From NCBI RefSeq assembly GCF_030053895.1, contig NZ_CP125781.1, positions 2,418,001 to 2,482,000 on the forward strand: a stretch of DNA of 64,000 nucleotides, given 5' to 3'. Under the pieces are notes generated by a model. The model was not told the origin of the DNA, did not search any database, and worked only from the letters and a program-made list of their open reading frames with translations. Shown here piece after piece: positions 44,117 through 53,405 of the stretch. The DNA is from Trabulsiella odontotermitis (lineage in GTDB: Bacteria; Pseudomonadota; Gammaproteobacteria; Enterobacterales; Enterobacteriaceae). Position 1 is the stretch's first letter. Each line of letters starts with the position of its first letter. The translations under genes and the position numbers were made by a program.

Positions 44117-45622
44117 GTGTCAACTGCAAACAATAAACCAGCAGAAAGCGTTAGTCTGAATGCTTTCAAGCAACCGAAAGCGTTCTATCTCATCTTTTCT
44201 ATCGAATTATGGGAACGTTTTGGTTATTACGGCCTGCAAGGGATCATGGCCGTTTACCTGGTTAAACAACTGGGTATGTCTGAAGCGGATTCAATTACAT
44301 TGTTCTCTTCCTTTAGCGCACTGGTTTACGGTCTTGTAGCGATCGGCGGCTGGCTGGGCGATAAAGTTCTGGGTACAAAACGCGTTATCATGCTGGGCGC
44401 TATCGTTCTGGCGATTGGTTATGCGCTGGTCGCGTGGTCGGGTCACAACGCCGCGATCGTCTATATGGGGATGGCGACCATCGCCGTCGGTAATGGTCTG
44501 TTCAAAGCCAACCCGTCTTCCCTGCTCTCTACCTGCTACGAGAAAAATGACCCACGTCTGGACGGTGCATTCACGATGTATTACATGTCCGTGAACATCG
44601 GTTCCTTCTTCTCTATGCTGGCAACGCCCTGGCTGGCCGTTAAATTCGGCTGGAGCGTCGCGTTCGCACTGAGCGTGGTCGGTATGCTGATCACCGTCGT
44701 GAACTTCGCGTTCTGCCAGAAGTGGGTGAAGCAGTACGGTTCTAAACCAGATTTTGCGCCGGTTCACATGGGTAAACTGCTGGCGACACTCGCGGGTGTG
44801 GTCGTTCTGGTGGCAATTGCGACCTGGCTGCTGCACAACCAGGGTATCGCACGTATCGCGCTGGGCGTGATTGCGCTGGGTATCGTGTGCATCTTCGCGA
44901 AAGAAGCATTCGCCATGCAGGGCGCAGCGCGTCGTAAGATGATCGTTGCCTTCATCCTGATGCTTGAAGCAGTTGTCTTCTTCGTTCTGTACAGCCAGAT
45001 GCCGACTTCACTGAACTTCTTCGCGATTCGTAACGTTGAGCACTCAATCCTGGGTATTGCGTTCGAGCCGGAACAGTATCAGGCGCTGAACCCGTTCTGG
45101 ATCATGATTGGCAGCCCGATTCTGGCGGCAATCTATAACAAGATGGGTGACCGTCTGCCGATGCCGCACAAATTTGCGATCGGGATGATGCTGTGCTCTG
45201 GCGCATTCCTGGTGCTGCCACTGGGTGCCAGATTCGCAACCGATGCCGGTATCGTCTCCGTGAACTGGCTGATTCTGAGCTACGCGCTGCAGTCCATCGG
45301 TGAACTGATGATCTCCGGTCTGGGTCTGGCGATGGTGGCACAACTGGTGCCGCAGCGTCTGATGGGCTTCATTATGGGTAGCTGGTTCCTGACCACCGCT
45401 GGCGCCGCGATTATCGCGGGTAAAATCGCCAACCTGATGGCCGTACCGGAAAACGTGACTGATCCGCTGATGTCGCTGGAAGTGTATGGTCGCGTCTTCC
45501 TGCAGATCGGTATTGCAACCGCAGTGATTACTGTGCTGATGATGCTCACCGCGCCGAAGCTTAACCGCATGACGCAGGATGATGACAACGCAGAAAAAGC
45601 GAACGAAACCGCCACCGCATAA
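44117..45622 (+). CDS. dtpA: Dipeptide/tripeptide proton symporter DtpA
   Basis: A 501-residue POT-family permease with about 14 membrane helices and the proton-coupling motif LWERFGYYGLQG. It imports di- and tripeptides with protons. The start is GTG at 44117 (GTG TCA ACT GCA), with GAGG 6 bases upstream, matching the E. coli GTG start. An ATG at 44051 would add 22 non-conserved residues. A strong terminator follows. Confidence 0.95.
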   Translation: MSTANNKPAESVSLNAFKQPKAFYLIFSIELWERFGYYGLQGIMAVYLVKQLGMSEADSITLFSSFSALVYGLVAIGGWLGDKVLGTKRVIMLGAIVLAIGYALVAWSGHNAAIVYMGMATIAVGNGLFKANPSSLLSTCYEKNDPRLDGAFTMYYMSVNIGSFFSMLATPWLAVKFGWSVAFALSVVGMLITVVNFAFCQKWVKQYGSKPDFAPVHMGKLLATLAGVVVLVAIATWLLHNQGIARIALGVIALGIVCIFAKEAFAMQGAARRKMIVAFILMLEAVVFFVLYSQMPTSLNFFAIRNVEHSILGIAFEPEQYQALNPFWIMIGSPILAAIYNKMGDRLPMPHKFAIGMMLCSGAFLVLPLGARFATDAGIVSVNWLILSYALQSIGELMISGLGLAMVAQLVPQRLMGFIMGSWFLTTAGAAIIAGKIANLMAVPENVTDPLMSLEVYGRVFLQIGIATAVITVLMMLTAPKLNRMTQDDDNAEKANETATA

Positions 45623-45646
45623 CGTCATCGGGAAACGAATAAAATT

Positions 45647-45680
45647 AAGCCGCTAACTTCGTGTTGGCGGCTTTTTTTTT
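45647..45680 (+). terminator. Rho-independent terminator after dtpA
   Basis: AAGCCGCTAAC and GTTGGCGGCTT form an 11-bp stem (one G-U pair) followed by nine or more T. Confidence 0.93.
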
Positions 45681-45730
45681 ATTCCAGGGGGCACTAACAT
45701 AATGCAAACCGCTGCCAAAAGGAGTTACCC

Positions 45731-46336
45731 ATGAAATTGTTTTATAAACCCGGTGCATGTTCGCTCGCATCACACATTGTGTTGCGTGAGAGTGGCCTGG
45801 ACTTCACGCTGGAAGGTGTGGATCTGGCAAAAAAACGACTGGAAAACGGCGATGATTATCTGCTGGTAAATCCCAAGGGTCAGGTGCCGGCTCTGCTGCT
45901 TGATGACGAGACGATCCTGACAGAAGGCGTGGCGATCATGCAGTACATTGCCGACCGCGTGCCGGACCGGCAGTTGCTGGCAGCAACGGACACCCTCAAA
46001 CGTTACAAAACACTGGAATGGCTGAATTACGTCGCGACCGAACTGCATAAAAGCTTTACCCCACTGTTCCGCCCGGACACGCCAGAAGAATACAAACCCA
46101 CTGTCCGCGCGTTACTGGAGAAAAAGCTGCAATACATTAACGAAGCACTGAAAGATGAGCAATGGATTTGCGGCTCGCGTTTCTCCATCGCCGATGCTTA
46201 CCTGTTTACCGTGCTGCGCTGGGCGCGTGCGGTGAAGCTGAATCTGGAAGGCTTAAGCCACGTGGCTTCGTATATGGAACGTGTCGCAGCGCGCCCTGCG
46301 GTGGCGGCGGCAATGAAAGCGGAAGGGTTGAACTAA
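45731..46336 (+). CDS. gstA: Glutathione S-transferase GstA (beta class)
   Basis: A 201-residue beta-class GST with the N-terminal thioredoxin fold MKLFYKPGACSLASHIVL, including Cys10, which forms mixed disulfides with glutathione. The cis-Pro region reads GQVPALLLDD. The C-terminal helical domain has FSIADAYLFTVL. It conjugates glutathione to electrophiles in the cytoplasm. In K-12 pdxY follows, but here a REP pair and then tyrS follow. Confidence 0.96.
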   Translation: MKLFYKPGACSLASHIVLRESGLDFTLEGVDLAKKRLENGDDYLLVNPKGQVPALLLDDETILTEGVAIMQYIADRVPDRQLLAATDTLKRYKTLEWLNYVATELHKSFTPLFRPDTPEEYKPTVRALLEKKLQYINEALKDEQWICGSRFSIADAYLFTVLRWARAVKLNLEGLSHVASYMERVAARPAVAAAMKAEGLN

Positions 46337-46355
46337 AACTGTCTGTTTTGGCTTT

Positions 46356-46424
46356 GCCCGGCGGCGCTGCGCTTGCACGGGCCTACGCGTTTTGTAAGCC
46401 GGGTAAGCACAGCGCCACCCGGCG
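46356..46424. repeat. Pair of REP-like palindromes between gstA and tyrS
   Basis: GCCCGGCGGCGCTGCGCTTG (46356-46375) and GCCGGGTAAGCACAGCGCC (46398-46416) are inverted relative to each other, as in a BIME. They occupy the spot where pdxY lies in E. coli K-12, so recombination between such repeats may explain the missing gene. Confidence 0.75.
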
Positions 46425-46441
46425 TGATTTACATAACCCGA

Positions 46442-47716
46442 TTACTTCCAGCAGATCAGGCAGTAATTCTTTTTACCGCGGCGCAGTAAGGTGTAGCGCC
46501 CGAACAGACGATCGCTGTCGGTAAAGGTGTATTCCGGATTAGCCTGTTTTTCACCGTTAATAGTGACGGCATTAGACGCAACCGTTTTGCGCGCCTGACC
46601 GCGTGACGGCTGCAGTTCGGAATCTACCAGCGCCTGCAACAAGTCTGCGTCTTTCGTCATTTCAACCATCGGTACGCCATCCTGTGCCAGCTGTTCAAAA
46701 TCCGCTTCACTGAGATCACTCAGCGTACCGTTGAACAGACTTTCAGTGATGCGTTTCGCCGCAGCCAGACCTTCTTCACCATGTACCAGACGCGTCACTT
46801 CATCCGCCAGTACGTACTGAGCGCGCGGCGCTCTACCGCTGTTTTTGTCCTCTTCTTCCAGGGCATTGATAGCTTCAATATCCATAAAAGTGAAGAATTT
46901 GAGGAAGCGGTAAACATCCGCATCAGCGGTGTTGATCCAGAACTGGTAGAACTTGTATGGACTGGTTTTCTTCGGATCCAGCCACACCGCGCCACCTTCG
47001 GTTTTACCAAATTTGGTGCCGTCCGCTTTGGTGATCAGCGGAACCGTCAGACCAAACGCCTGGTTCTGATGCAGACGACGTGTCAGATCGATACCCGACG
47101 TAATGTTGCCCCACTGGTCGGAACCGCCGATTTGCAGCACGACGCCATGCAACTTGTTCAGGCAGGCAAAGTCATACCCCTGCAACAGGTTGTAGGAGAA
47201 TTCGGTGAAGGAAATCCCGACATCGTCACGGTTCAGACGCTGTTTCACCGCTTCTTTGTTGATCATCTGGTTAACAGAGAAGTGCTTACCGATATCGCGC
47301 AGGAAGGTCAGCACGTTCATGTTGCCGAACCAGTCATAGTTGTTCGCCGCGATGGCGGAGTTGCTGCCACAATCGAAATCGAGGAACGGCGACACCTGCT
47401 TGCGGATTTTGTCTACCCACTCCTGCACGGTCTCTTCGGTATTCAGCTTACGCTCGGTCGCTTTAAAACTGGGATCGCCAATCAGCCCCGTCGCACCGCC
47501 CACCAGCGCAACCGGTTTGTGACCCGCCAGCTGGAAGCGTTTCAGGCATAACAAAGGAACAAGATGCCCCAAATGCAAGCTGTCAGCGGTGGGATCGAAG
47601 CCGCAATAGAGCGCGATCGGGCCTTGCGCCAGTCGCTCTGCTAACGCTTCCTCGTCCGTCACCTGAGCCACCAGGCCCCGCTCTTGCAATTGTTTAATCA
47701 AGTTACTGCTTGCCAT
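46442..47716 (-). CDS. tyrS: Tyrosyl-tRNA synthetase
   Basis: A 424-residue class I aminoacyl-tRNA synthetase. The HIGH motif appears as HLGHLVPL, the KMSKS loop as KFGKTEGG, and an S4-like RNA-binding domain ends the protein (SRGQARKTVASNAVTINGE). The start MASSNLIKQLQERGLVAQ at 47716 matches E. coli. It charges tRNA-Tyr. The preceding gene in this direction is pdxH, across 125 bases. Confidence 0.97.
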   Translation of the reverse strand: MASSNLIKQLQERGLVAQVTDEEALAERLAQGPIALYCGFDPTADSLHLGHLVPLLCLKRFQLAGHKPVALVGGATGLIGDPSFKATERKLNTEETVQEWVDKIRKQVSPFLDFDCGSNSAIAANNYDWFGNMNVLTFLRDIGKHFSVNQMINKEAVKQRLNRDDVGISFTEFSYNLLQGYDFACLNKLHGVVLQIGGSDQWGNITSGIDLTRRLHQNQAFGLTVPLITKADGTKFGKTEGGAVWLDPKKTSPYKFYQFWINTADADVYRFLKFFTFMDIEAINALEEEDKNSGRAPRAQYVLADEVTRLVHGEEGLAAAKRITESLFNGTLSDLSEADFEQLAQDGVPMVEMTKDADLLQALVDSELQPSRGQARKTVASNAVTINGEKQANPEYTFTDSDRLFGRYTLLRRGKKNYCLICWK

Positions 47717-47841
47717 CAAATTCTCCATGTATAAACGGACTGCACCTCTGCCGGTACACGACTTTTCGTCAGATACGAAAGTTTCATAGAATAAAGCGCC
47801 AGCCCTTCTTGTGCCAGCGCTTAACGCAACATTTTTAGGGT

Positions 47842-48498
47842 TTATGGTGCCAGGCGATCGATTTTCCAGGCGTCGCTATCACGCTGATATAAAAAACGGT
47901 CATGCAGACGATGTTCGCCACCCTGCCAGAATTCCATTTGCTCGATACTGACGCGGAAACCGCCCCAGAAACTCGGCAGTGGAATTTCGCCCTGCTGAAA
48001 CTTTTGCTTCAGTTCGAGGAATTTGCTTTCGAGGATCCCGCGCGCGGAAATGCGGCTCGACTGTTTTGAAACCCAGGCGCCGATCTGGCTGTCGCGCGGG
48101 CGGCTGTGGAAGTATTTCACGACTTCCAGCGTGGAAAGTTTTTCGGCTTTGCCGATGACCATCACCTGACGTTCCAGCATGTGCCAGGGAAACAGCAGGC
48201 TGATCCGTGGATTCTGTTCAATCTGATGCGCCTTGCGGCTGCCGAGGTTGGTGTAGAACACCAGCCCTTTTTCATCATAGTGTTTGAGCAACACAATGCG
48301 CTGATAGGGCTGACCGTGTTCATCAACAGTTGCCACTACCATTGCCGTCGGATCGGCAAGTTTCGCATCGCAGGCCTGGCGTAACCAGCGTTCGAAAAGG
48401 GTTAACGGTTCTTCGGGAAGATCGCGGCGGCGAAGGCCGCCACGGGTGTATTCTCTGCGCAGATGCGCGATTTGTTGCAGTTCATCATTATCAGGCAT
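47842..48498 (-). CDS. pdxH: Pyridoxine/pyridoxamine 5'-phosphate oxidase
   Basis: A 218-residue FMN enzyme that makes PLP from PNP or PMP. The FMN/PLP blocks RIVLLKHYDEKGLVFYTN, SRKAHQIEQNPRISLLF and the C-terminal ENRLHDRF-like EHRLHDRFLYQR are present. The start MPDNDELQQIAHLRREY at 48498 aligns with E. coli. An upstream ATG at 48516 adds six residues. Confidence 0.97.
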   Translation of the reverse strand: MPDNDELQQIAHLRREYTRGGLRRRDLPEEPLTLFERWLRQACDAKLADPTAMVVATVDEHGQPYQRIVLLKHYDEKGLVFYTNLGSRKAHQIEQNPRISLLFPWHMLERQVMVIGKAEKLSTLEVVKYFHSRPRDSQIGAWVSKQSSRISARGILESKFLELKQKFQQGEIPLPSFWGGFRVSIEQMEFWQGGEHRLHDRFLYQRDSDAWKIDRLAP

Positions 48499-48555
48499 GG
48501 CGTTCGAAATCATCATCGTTGGGAGGCGTTATTGTGCGCTCCCTGCCTGAAAATC

Positions 48556-48879
48556 TCAACGTTGCGGATTTTGTAACTGACAGTTATTCAGGACGATGCG
48601 GTCACGTTTGTAGACGGTTGCTGAGTCCCCTTTCGACCAGAAAACGTATACGCCATCGGTATAACGGGCACCGGAAGCGGAAAGCCCCTGTTTCAGCGTA
48701 CGCAATTGGTTGTCATAAATGAAACTGACTTCCTCGCGGGAGTTATTGAGGTTAACGGTGAGCGGTTTTTCCTCGCACTGGTATTCCAGTTTGTCCGTCT
48801 GCATGCGTTCCACGAACTGGTTATAGTAGCTACAGCCCGCGAGCATAAAGGGAATAACGGCAATCAGTAGATTTTTCAT
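48556..48879 (-). CDS. mliC: MliC, membrane-bound C-type lysozyme inhibitor
   Basis: A 107-residue lipoprotein. The signal MKNLLIAVIPFMLAGC ends in a lipobox (LAGC). The mature MliC fold has LEYQCEEKPLTV, the lysozyme-contacting SGARYTDGVYVFWSKGD and a C-terminal LNNC for the disulfide. It blocks C-type lysozyme at the periplasmic face of the outer membrane. The start at 48879 has the lipoprotein signal at its N terminus. Confidence 0.93.
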   Translation of the reverse strand: MKNLLIAVIPFMLAGCSYYNQFVERMQTDKLEYQCEEKPLTVNLNNSREEVSFIYDNQLRTLKQGLSASGARYTDGVYVFWSKGDSATVYKRDRIVLNNCQLQNPQR

Positions 48880-48969
48880 GATCGATCCTGATGACTTTCC
48901 TGGTCCTGGAGGGCAATGCCCTACGTGAATCATTCCATTTTAACGACAGCCCTGTCATCAGGATTTCAG

Positions 48970-50094
48970 TTAACTCTGATTCTTACGTGGGTTCGCCGGG
49001 TAAATCGCCCCCAGCACAGACGCCTCCGCCGCGCCGGTGACCGACGGCAGATTGCCCGGCAATCCGGCGAGGGTACGCCACGCAAGCCAGGCGAACGCCA
49101 GCGCTTCCATATCATCGCCACTGATGCCCGCTTCGTCGGTGGTCGTGACTTCCGTCCCCGGCAACATGCCTGCCAGCCTTGCCATCAACAGCGGATTACG
49201 GCTGCCGCCGCCACACACTAACAGCCGCTCGCAGCCGCCGCTCAGCAACACTTGTTCGCTGATGGTAATCGCAGTCAGTTCCGCCAGCGTCGCCTGCACA
49301 TCCTGCGGTTGCAGCGCCGGATGACGCAGCAGATGCCGCTCCAGCCAGCTCAGATTAAAATACTCGCGGCCCGTGCTTTTCGGCGCAGGTAAAGCAAACC
49401 ACGGATCGCTGAGCATATCCTGCAACAGCGACAGGATCACTTTCCCGCTTCCCGCCCATTCCGCGTCTTTATCATAAGGTTTGCCGCGCTGACGCCAGAT
49501 CCACGCGTCCATTAGCATATTTCCCGGCCCGGTGTCGTAGCCACGCACCGGCTGACCAGGAATCAATAAGGAAAGGTTGGCGATACCGCCAATATTCAGC
49601 ACCATGCGGCGCTCAACTGGATGGGCCAGCAACGCGTTATGGAATGCCGGAACCAGCGGCGCCCCCTGCCCGCCAAGCGCCATATCGCGGCGGCGAAAAT
49701 CACCCACCACAGTGACACCGGTACGTGCCACAATCTGATTGTTATCACCAATCTGCATAGTATGCGCGGCGGAGCCGGTTGGCTCATGCCAGACCGTCTG
49801 ACCGTGGCAACCGATGGCAACGATATCCTCTGCCAGTAACCGCTCCTGGCTCATCAGCGCCAGTACGGCATCCGCGAACAACCGTCCTAACTGCACGTCA
49901 AGCCGCCCCAGTTGCGAGAGCGTCAATTGCTGTCCCTGGCAAATGCCCAACACGGCTTCTTTCAGCGGCGCGGGGATCGGATAAGTCAGACTGGCCTGCT
50001 GGGCGACCATCGTTTCATCAATGGCGGCAAGCACGACATCCACTCCATCAAGGCTGGTACCTGACATTACGCCAATATAGCGACCCGATTTCAT
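48970..50094 (-). CDS. anmK: Anhydro-N-acetylmuramic acid kinase
   Basis: A 374-residue kinase of the peptidoglycan recycling pathway that converts 1,6-anhydroMurNAc to MurNAc-6-phosphate. The N-terminal MSGTSLDGVDVV and the ATPase-fold blocks GDFRRRDMALGGQGAPLVPAF, LNIGGIANL and DTGPGNMLMD are conserved. It is divergent from slyB across 289 bases. Confidence 0.97.
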   Translation of the reverse strand: MKSGRYIGVMSGTSLDGVDVVLAAIDETMVAQQASLTYPIPAPLKEAVLGICQGQQLTLSQLGRLDVQLGRLFADAVLALMSQERLLAEDIVAIGCHGQTVWHEPTGSAAHTMQIGDNNQIVARTGVTVVGDFRRRDMALGGQGAPLVPAFHNALLAHPVERRMVLNIGGIANLSLLIPGQPVRGYDTGPGNMLMDAWIWRQRGKPYDKDAEWAGSGKVILSLLQDMLSDPWFALPAPKSTGREYFNLSWLERHLLRHPALQPQDVQATLAELTAITISEQVLLSGGCERLLVCGGGSRNPLLMARLAGMLPGTEVTTTDEAGISGDDMEALAFAWLAWRTLAGLPGNLPSVTGAAEASVLGAIYPANPRKNQS

Positions 50095-50241
50095 ATGCCT
50101 TCCTTAGTAAGGTTTTAAGAATTAACACTCCACCATAAAGCGTTTCGCATTGCTACGATGCAATAATAGATTTTAACAATCCCTCGCAGAATAACACGAA
50201 GGTGCTGTATTCAATTTTTACACAGCGGTGGTATCCGCCCT

Positions 50242-50276
50242 CGTTTATCTTTGGTTAAATGTCGTTTTGCTATTAT
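50242..50276 (+). promoter_or_regulatory. PhoP box and -10 element of slyB
   Basis: CGTTTA-TCTTT-GGTTAA (50242-50258) fits the PhoP direct repeat with 5-base spacing, each half matching 5 of 6. TATTAT (50271-50276) follows after exactly 12 bases, the usual distance in PhoP-activated promoters. slyB is a known PhoP regulon gene. Confidence 0.82.
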
Positions 50277-50383
50277 TTTTGGAATCTGCAGACAGATCAG
50301 ATGCCCTGCTGCGTGCAAATACCATATAATTGCATGATGACGGATGCTCGACCGAGCGTTACATGTGAACAGGAGATTCATAA

Positions 50384-50851
50384 ATGATGTTACGTATTTT
50401 AGCCGTTTCTATGGTGGGTTTATCACTGGCTGGCTGTGTCAGCAGCAGTGGCCTGTCCGGAGACGTTTATACCGCATCCGAGGCAAAACAGGTTCAGAAC
50501 GTGACCTACGGAACCATTGTCCACGTGCGTCCGGTCCAGATTCAGGGCGGTAATGATACCAACGCCATTGGTGCCATTGGCGGTGCTGTACTGGGTGGTT
50601 TCCTCGGGAATACCATCGGCGGCGGTACGGGTCGCTCGCTGGCAACGGCCGCAGGTGCCGTTGCAGGTGGCGTTGCAGGCCAGGGCGTTCAGGGTGCGAT
50701 GAACAAAACCCAGGGGGTTGAGCTGGAAATCCGCAAAGATGACGGCAACACCATTATGGTTGTGCAGAAACAGGGTGATACCCGCTTCTCTGCCGGGCAG
50801 CGTGTTGCAATGGCCAGCAATGGTAGCCAGGTGACCGTTTCTCCACGTTAA
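50384..50851 (+). CDS. slyB: Outer-membrane lipoprotein SlyB
   Basis: A 155-residue lipoprotein with the lipobox LAGC (signal about 1-17) and a glycine-zipper segment, IGAIGGAVLGGFLGNTIGGG and following. It belongs to the 17-kDa surface-antigen-like family and is induced by PhoPQ. It is reported to form protective oligomers around outer-membrane proteins under stress. An upstream PhoP box is visible. A strong terminator follows. Confidence 0.95.
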   Translation: MMLRILAVSMVGLSLAGCVSSSGLSGDVYTASEAKQVQNVTYGTIVHVRPVQIQGGNDTNAIGAIGGAVLGGFLGNTIGGGTGRSLATAAGAVAGGVAGQGVQGAMNKTQGVELEIRKDDGNTIMVVQKQGDTRFSAGQRVAMASNGSQVTVSPR

Positions 50852-50860
50852 TCTCTTCCT

Positions 50861-50888
50861 GCGTGGCGCGCTCTGCGCCACGCTTTTT
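50861..50888 (+). terminator. Rho-independent terminator after slyB
   Basis: GCGTGGCGC (50861-50869) and GCGCCACGC (50875-50883) form a perfect 9-bp stem, followed by TTTTT. Confidence 0.93.
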
Positions 50889-51091
50889 CTGTTTTACCTG
50901 CGCTGACACTTTTTTATTCTTGCTTAATCTTTCAAACAAATGATTACCATAAAAATGGCATTCAGAATTTTCGCGAATGCTTTATTTGTTCAGACGCAAT
51001 ATTTTCTGATAAATAAAAAGATACACTCTCTGTAACGCGGGAAGGATACCTGCACAATTTGGGCTGCATATTGCAGTCCGCTTACATTGAG

Positions 51092-52465
51092 ATGTCTATT
51101 ATGCTTAACGCTACGCGACGCTATTCACGCCACGCCTTTCTGTTTATTACTATTTGTATTACCGCTGTTTTTATCTTCTTTTACCTGTCAATGTTAACCA
51201 TCAGGCATACACCGGGGATCAGCACCGTCATATTTCCGACGATGACGATATTTCTGTTAGTGTTTCATGCAATGGTCGCAGGCTTCATGCTTATGAAGTA
51301 TATCTGCGAAAGACGACGCTTGTATCTGATGCCCATCGCCTGTGCCTTCGCCGGTTCCGCACTGCTGATGTTGGGCACGCTCAGCAGCTATCCGCAGTGG
51401 TATTTGTGTAACGCAGGGCGCTTAATTAATTACAATGATGCGATTATTTTCTACTTTTTCCGTAACATTATGATGGCAACATTATTTGTCGCCTCTGTCA
51501 TATTATTCAAATTTCGTAGCCGTGATATGCATGCACGACATATTCATGCATGGATATTATTTGCCATTATCACATTCACAGCATCAATGATTGCGCTCTC
51601 CTGGTTTTACTCCAGCAAATCCTCATTACTCAATGTGAGTTTCATTGATAATTTAACCTATACTTTTACGCCACTGTGGCGAAATATTATTGGCTGGGGT
51701 CTGGTGGCGATGTGGTGCGTAACCCTCGCAATTCTGGTTTATATTTCGCGGTTGCGGAATATATTCTGGTACAGCGGCGGTTTCTTTTGCGTCTGTTTTA
51801 TCGTGACGCTCGCGGTTTTACTGTCATCTGATCACAGCGCCGGTTACACCTGGTATCAGGCCCGCTTTATTGAAACTGTCACGACGCTGTTCCTGATTTT
51901 TGTCCTGCTGTGCGACGTGTTCAATCTCTACCGCAAATCTCACGACAAGTATCTCGATTCTTATCAGAATTCGATTCGCGACCCGCTGACCCGGCTTTAC
52001 AACCGCAGCTACTTTTACGATACGTTAACTCAGCAGTTGCCTGGCACAACCCCTGCCCGTCAACTATCGGTCATCGTCAGCGATCTTGACCGTTTTAAAC
52101 GCATTAACGACCAGTACGGTCATCTGCAGGGCGATAAGGTGATCCAGTTTGTCTCCGGCGTGTTGCAGAACGCTGTACGCGACGAGGATGTTGCTGCGAG
52201 GATCGGCGGCGAGGAATTTGCTCTGCTGCTGACCAACACGTCTGCCGACGAGGCGCTGAACGTGGCGGAACGTATCCGCCAGACTATTTGCCAGCAGGAT
52301 CCGCAAAACAGCGGCGGCCAGTTGCCTGAACCGGTCACCATCAGCATGGGGGTCTTTACCGCGGCGGAGTATGATTTATCAGCTGAAGAGTGCGTGCAGC
52401 GCGCCGATCAGGCGATGTACGCCGCCAAAGAAGCTGGACGCAACCGTGTGGTCGTCTGGCAGTAA
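51092..52465 (+). CDS. Membrane-bound diguanylate cyclase (GGDEF)
   Basis: The N-terminal half carries about eight membrane helices (to about residue 295) of a MASE-type sensor. A GGDEF domain follows from DPLTRLYNR, with active site RIGGEEFALLL. The inhibitory site RDED lies five residues before GGEEF, so product feedback by c-di-GMP is likely. No EAL domain is present. The start is uncertain among 51059, 51092 and 51101, because none has a strong ribosome site. K-12 has no gene here, so this is lineage-specific. It sits between slyB and slyA. Confidence 0.88.
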   Translation: MSIMLNATRRYSRHAFLFITICITAVFIFFYLSMLTIRHTPGISTVIFPTMTIFLLVFHAMVAGFMLMKYICERRRLYLMPIACAFAGSALLMLGTLSSYPQWYLCNAGRLINYNDAIIFYFFRNIMMATLFVASVILFKFRSRDMHARHIHAWILFAIITFTASMIALSWFYSSKSSLLNVSFIDNLTYTFTPLWRNIIGWGLVAMWCVTLAILVYISRLRNIFWYSGGFFCVCFIVTLAVLLSSDHSAGYTWYQARFIETVTTLFLIFVLLCDVFNLYRKSHDKYLDSYQNSIRDPLTRLYNRSYFYDTLTQQLPGTTPARQLSVIVSDLDRFKRINDQYGHLQGDKVIQFVSGVLQNAVRDEDVAARIGGEEFALLLTNTSADEALNVAERIRQTICQQDPQNSGGQLPEPVTISMGVFTAAEYDLSAEECVQRADQAMYAAKEAGRNRVVVWQ

Positions 52466-52477
52466 ATCAGAAAAAGA

Positions 52478-52506
52478 AAGGCCCTGCGATTGCAAGGCCT
52501 TTGATT
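52478..52506. terminator. Terminator between the diguanylate cyclase gene and slyA
   Basis: AAAGGCCCTGC and GCAAGGCCTTT form a stem with one mismatch around GATT, followed by a T-rich stretch. It lies between convergent genes. Confidence 0.8.
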
Positions 52507-52526
52507 TATTCAGAGGACGGCGTTGC

Positions 52527-52967
52527 TCAGTCTCTTGCCTGTAGCTCGAGAATGTTTTGCTCAATGCGTGAAATCAGATTGAGCAGCATGTTCAGTTCAT
52601 CTGCGGTGATGCCGGAAAGAATTTCACCGCGCGTTTTCCTGATCACCGCTTCCATCTCTTCAATCAGCGGCTCAGCTTTCTCAGTGAGCTTAATGCGCTT
52701 AGCACGACGATCGCTTGCACATGTCTGGCGAGAGATGAGTCCTTTCTCCTCCAGTTGGTCAAGCGTTCTCACCAGTGACGGTTGCTCGATGCCAATCGCT
52801 TTAGCCAGTTGAATTTGCGACTGCTCCGGGGGAAGCTGATGAATGTTGTGCAGCGTCACCCAATGCGTTTGCGTCAATTCCAGAGGTTTCAGGCGATGGT
52901 CGATCAGAGCACGCCAGATGCGCACTAACCGGGCCAGATCAGAACCTAATGGCGATTCCAATTTCAT
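52527..52967 (-). CDS. slyA: SlyA, MarR-family transcription factor
   Basis: A 146-residue winged-helix regulator matching SlyA (MKLESPLGSDLARLVRIWRA, with recognition helix IGIEQPSLVRTLDQLE and wing CASDRRAKRIKL). SlyA counter-silences H-NS-bound genes and in Salmonella controls virulence and envelope genes together with PhoP. A perfect SlyA box just upstream indicates autoregulation. It is divergent from ydhI. Confidence 0.97.
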   Translation of the reverse strand: MKLESPLGSDLARLVRIWRALIDHRLKPLELTQTHWVTLHNIHQLPPEQSQIQLAKAIGIEQPSLVRTLDQLEEKGLISRQTCASDRRAKRIKLTEKAEPLIEEMEAVIRKTRGEILSGITADELNMLLNLISRIEQNILELQARD

Positions 52968-52977
52968 CTCCTTATAA

Positions 52978-52989
52978 TTAGCTTGCTAA
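52978..52989. promoter_or_regulatory. SlyA binding site
   Basis: TTAGCTTGCTAA is identical, on the opposite strand, to the SlyA consensus palindrome TTAGCAAGCTAA. It lies 10 bases upstream of the slyA start codon and can also act on the divergent ydhIJK genes. Confidence 0.88.
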
Positions 52990-53165
52990 GTTATTATACT
53001 GATTTTAAGATAGTGTGCAGCATTTAACATACCAAAACAATGTATTGCCTTCTTAACGCAAACCAAAGCAATGATTTATACTCTCAATAGTTATAAATGC
53101 GTTTTGCCGATGTGGATCCCACAATTGGCCTGTTACGACGCCCAGGCAAAGGATTTCTGCTCGTG

Positions 53166-53399
53166 ATGTTAACATTCACTGCATCAGGACTGCCCCTTCA
53201 GGATCTGGTGGTCGGCGCTTCAATCTATTTTCCCCCGCTGTTCAAAGCCGTCCTGTTGGGCTTTCTGATCTGGCTTATCGCCCATCGCCAGTTACGCGAC
53301 TGGATGTACGCGGGCGATATCTGGCATCCCCTGTTGATGGATCTCTCTATATTCGCGCTGTCCGTGTGTCTGGCGTTGATGCTTATTGTGTCATGGTGA
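53166..53399 (+). CDS. ydhI: YdhI, small DUF1656 inner-membrane protein
   Basis: A 77-residue protein with two membrane helices and the GLPLQDLVVGASIYFPP and WHPLLMDLSIF blocks of DUF1656. The ATG at 53166 matches the E. coli length (78). An upstream frame from 53097 adds 23 non-conserved residues. It is the first gene of ydhIJK, an aromatic-acid-type efflux set (compare aaeXAB). The divergent slyA and its box suggest SlyA control. Confidence 0.88.
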   Translation: MLTFTASGLPLQDLVVGASIYFPPLFKAVLLGFLIWLIAHRQLRDWMYAGDIWHPLLMDLSIFALSVCLALMLIVSW

Positions 53400-53405
53400 T
53401 GCCTG

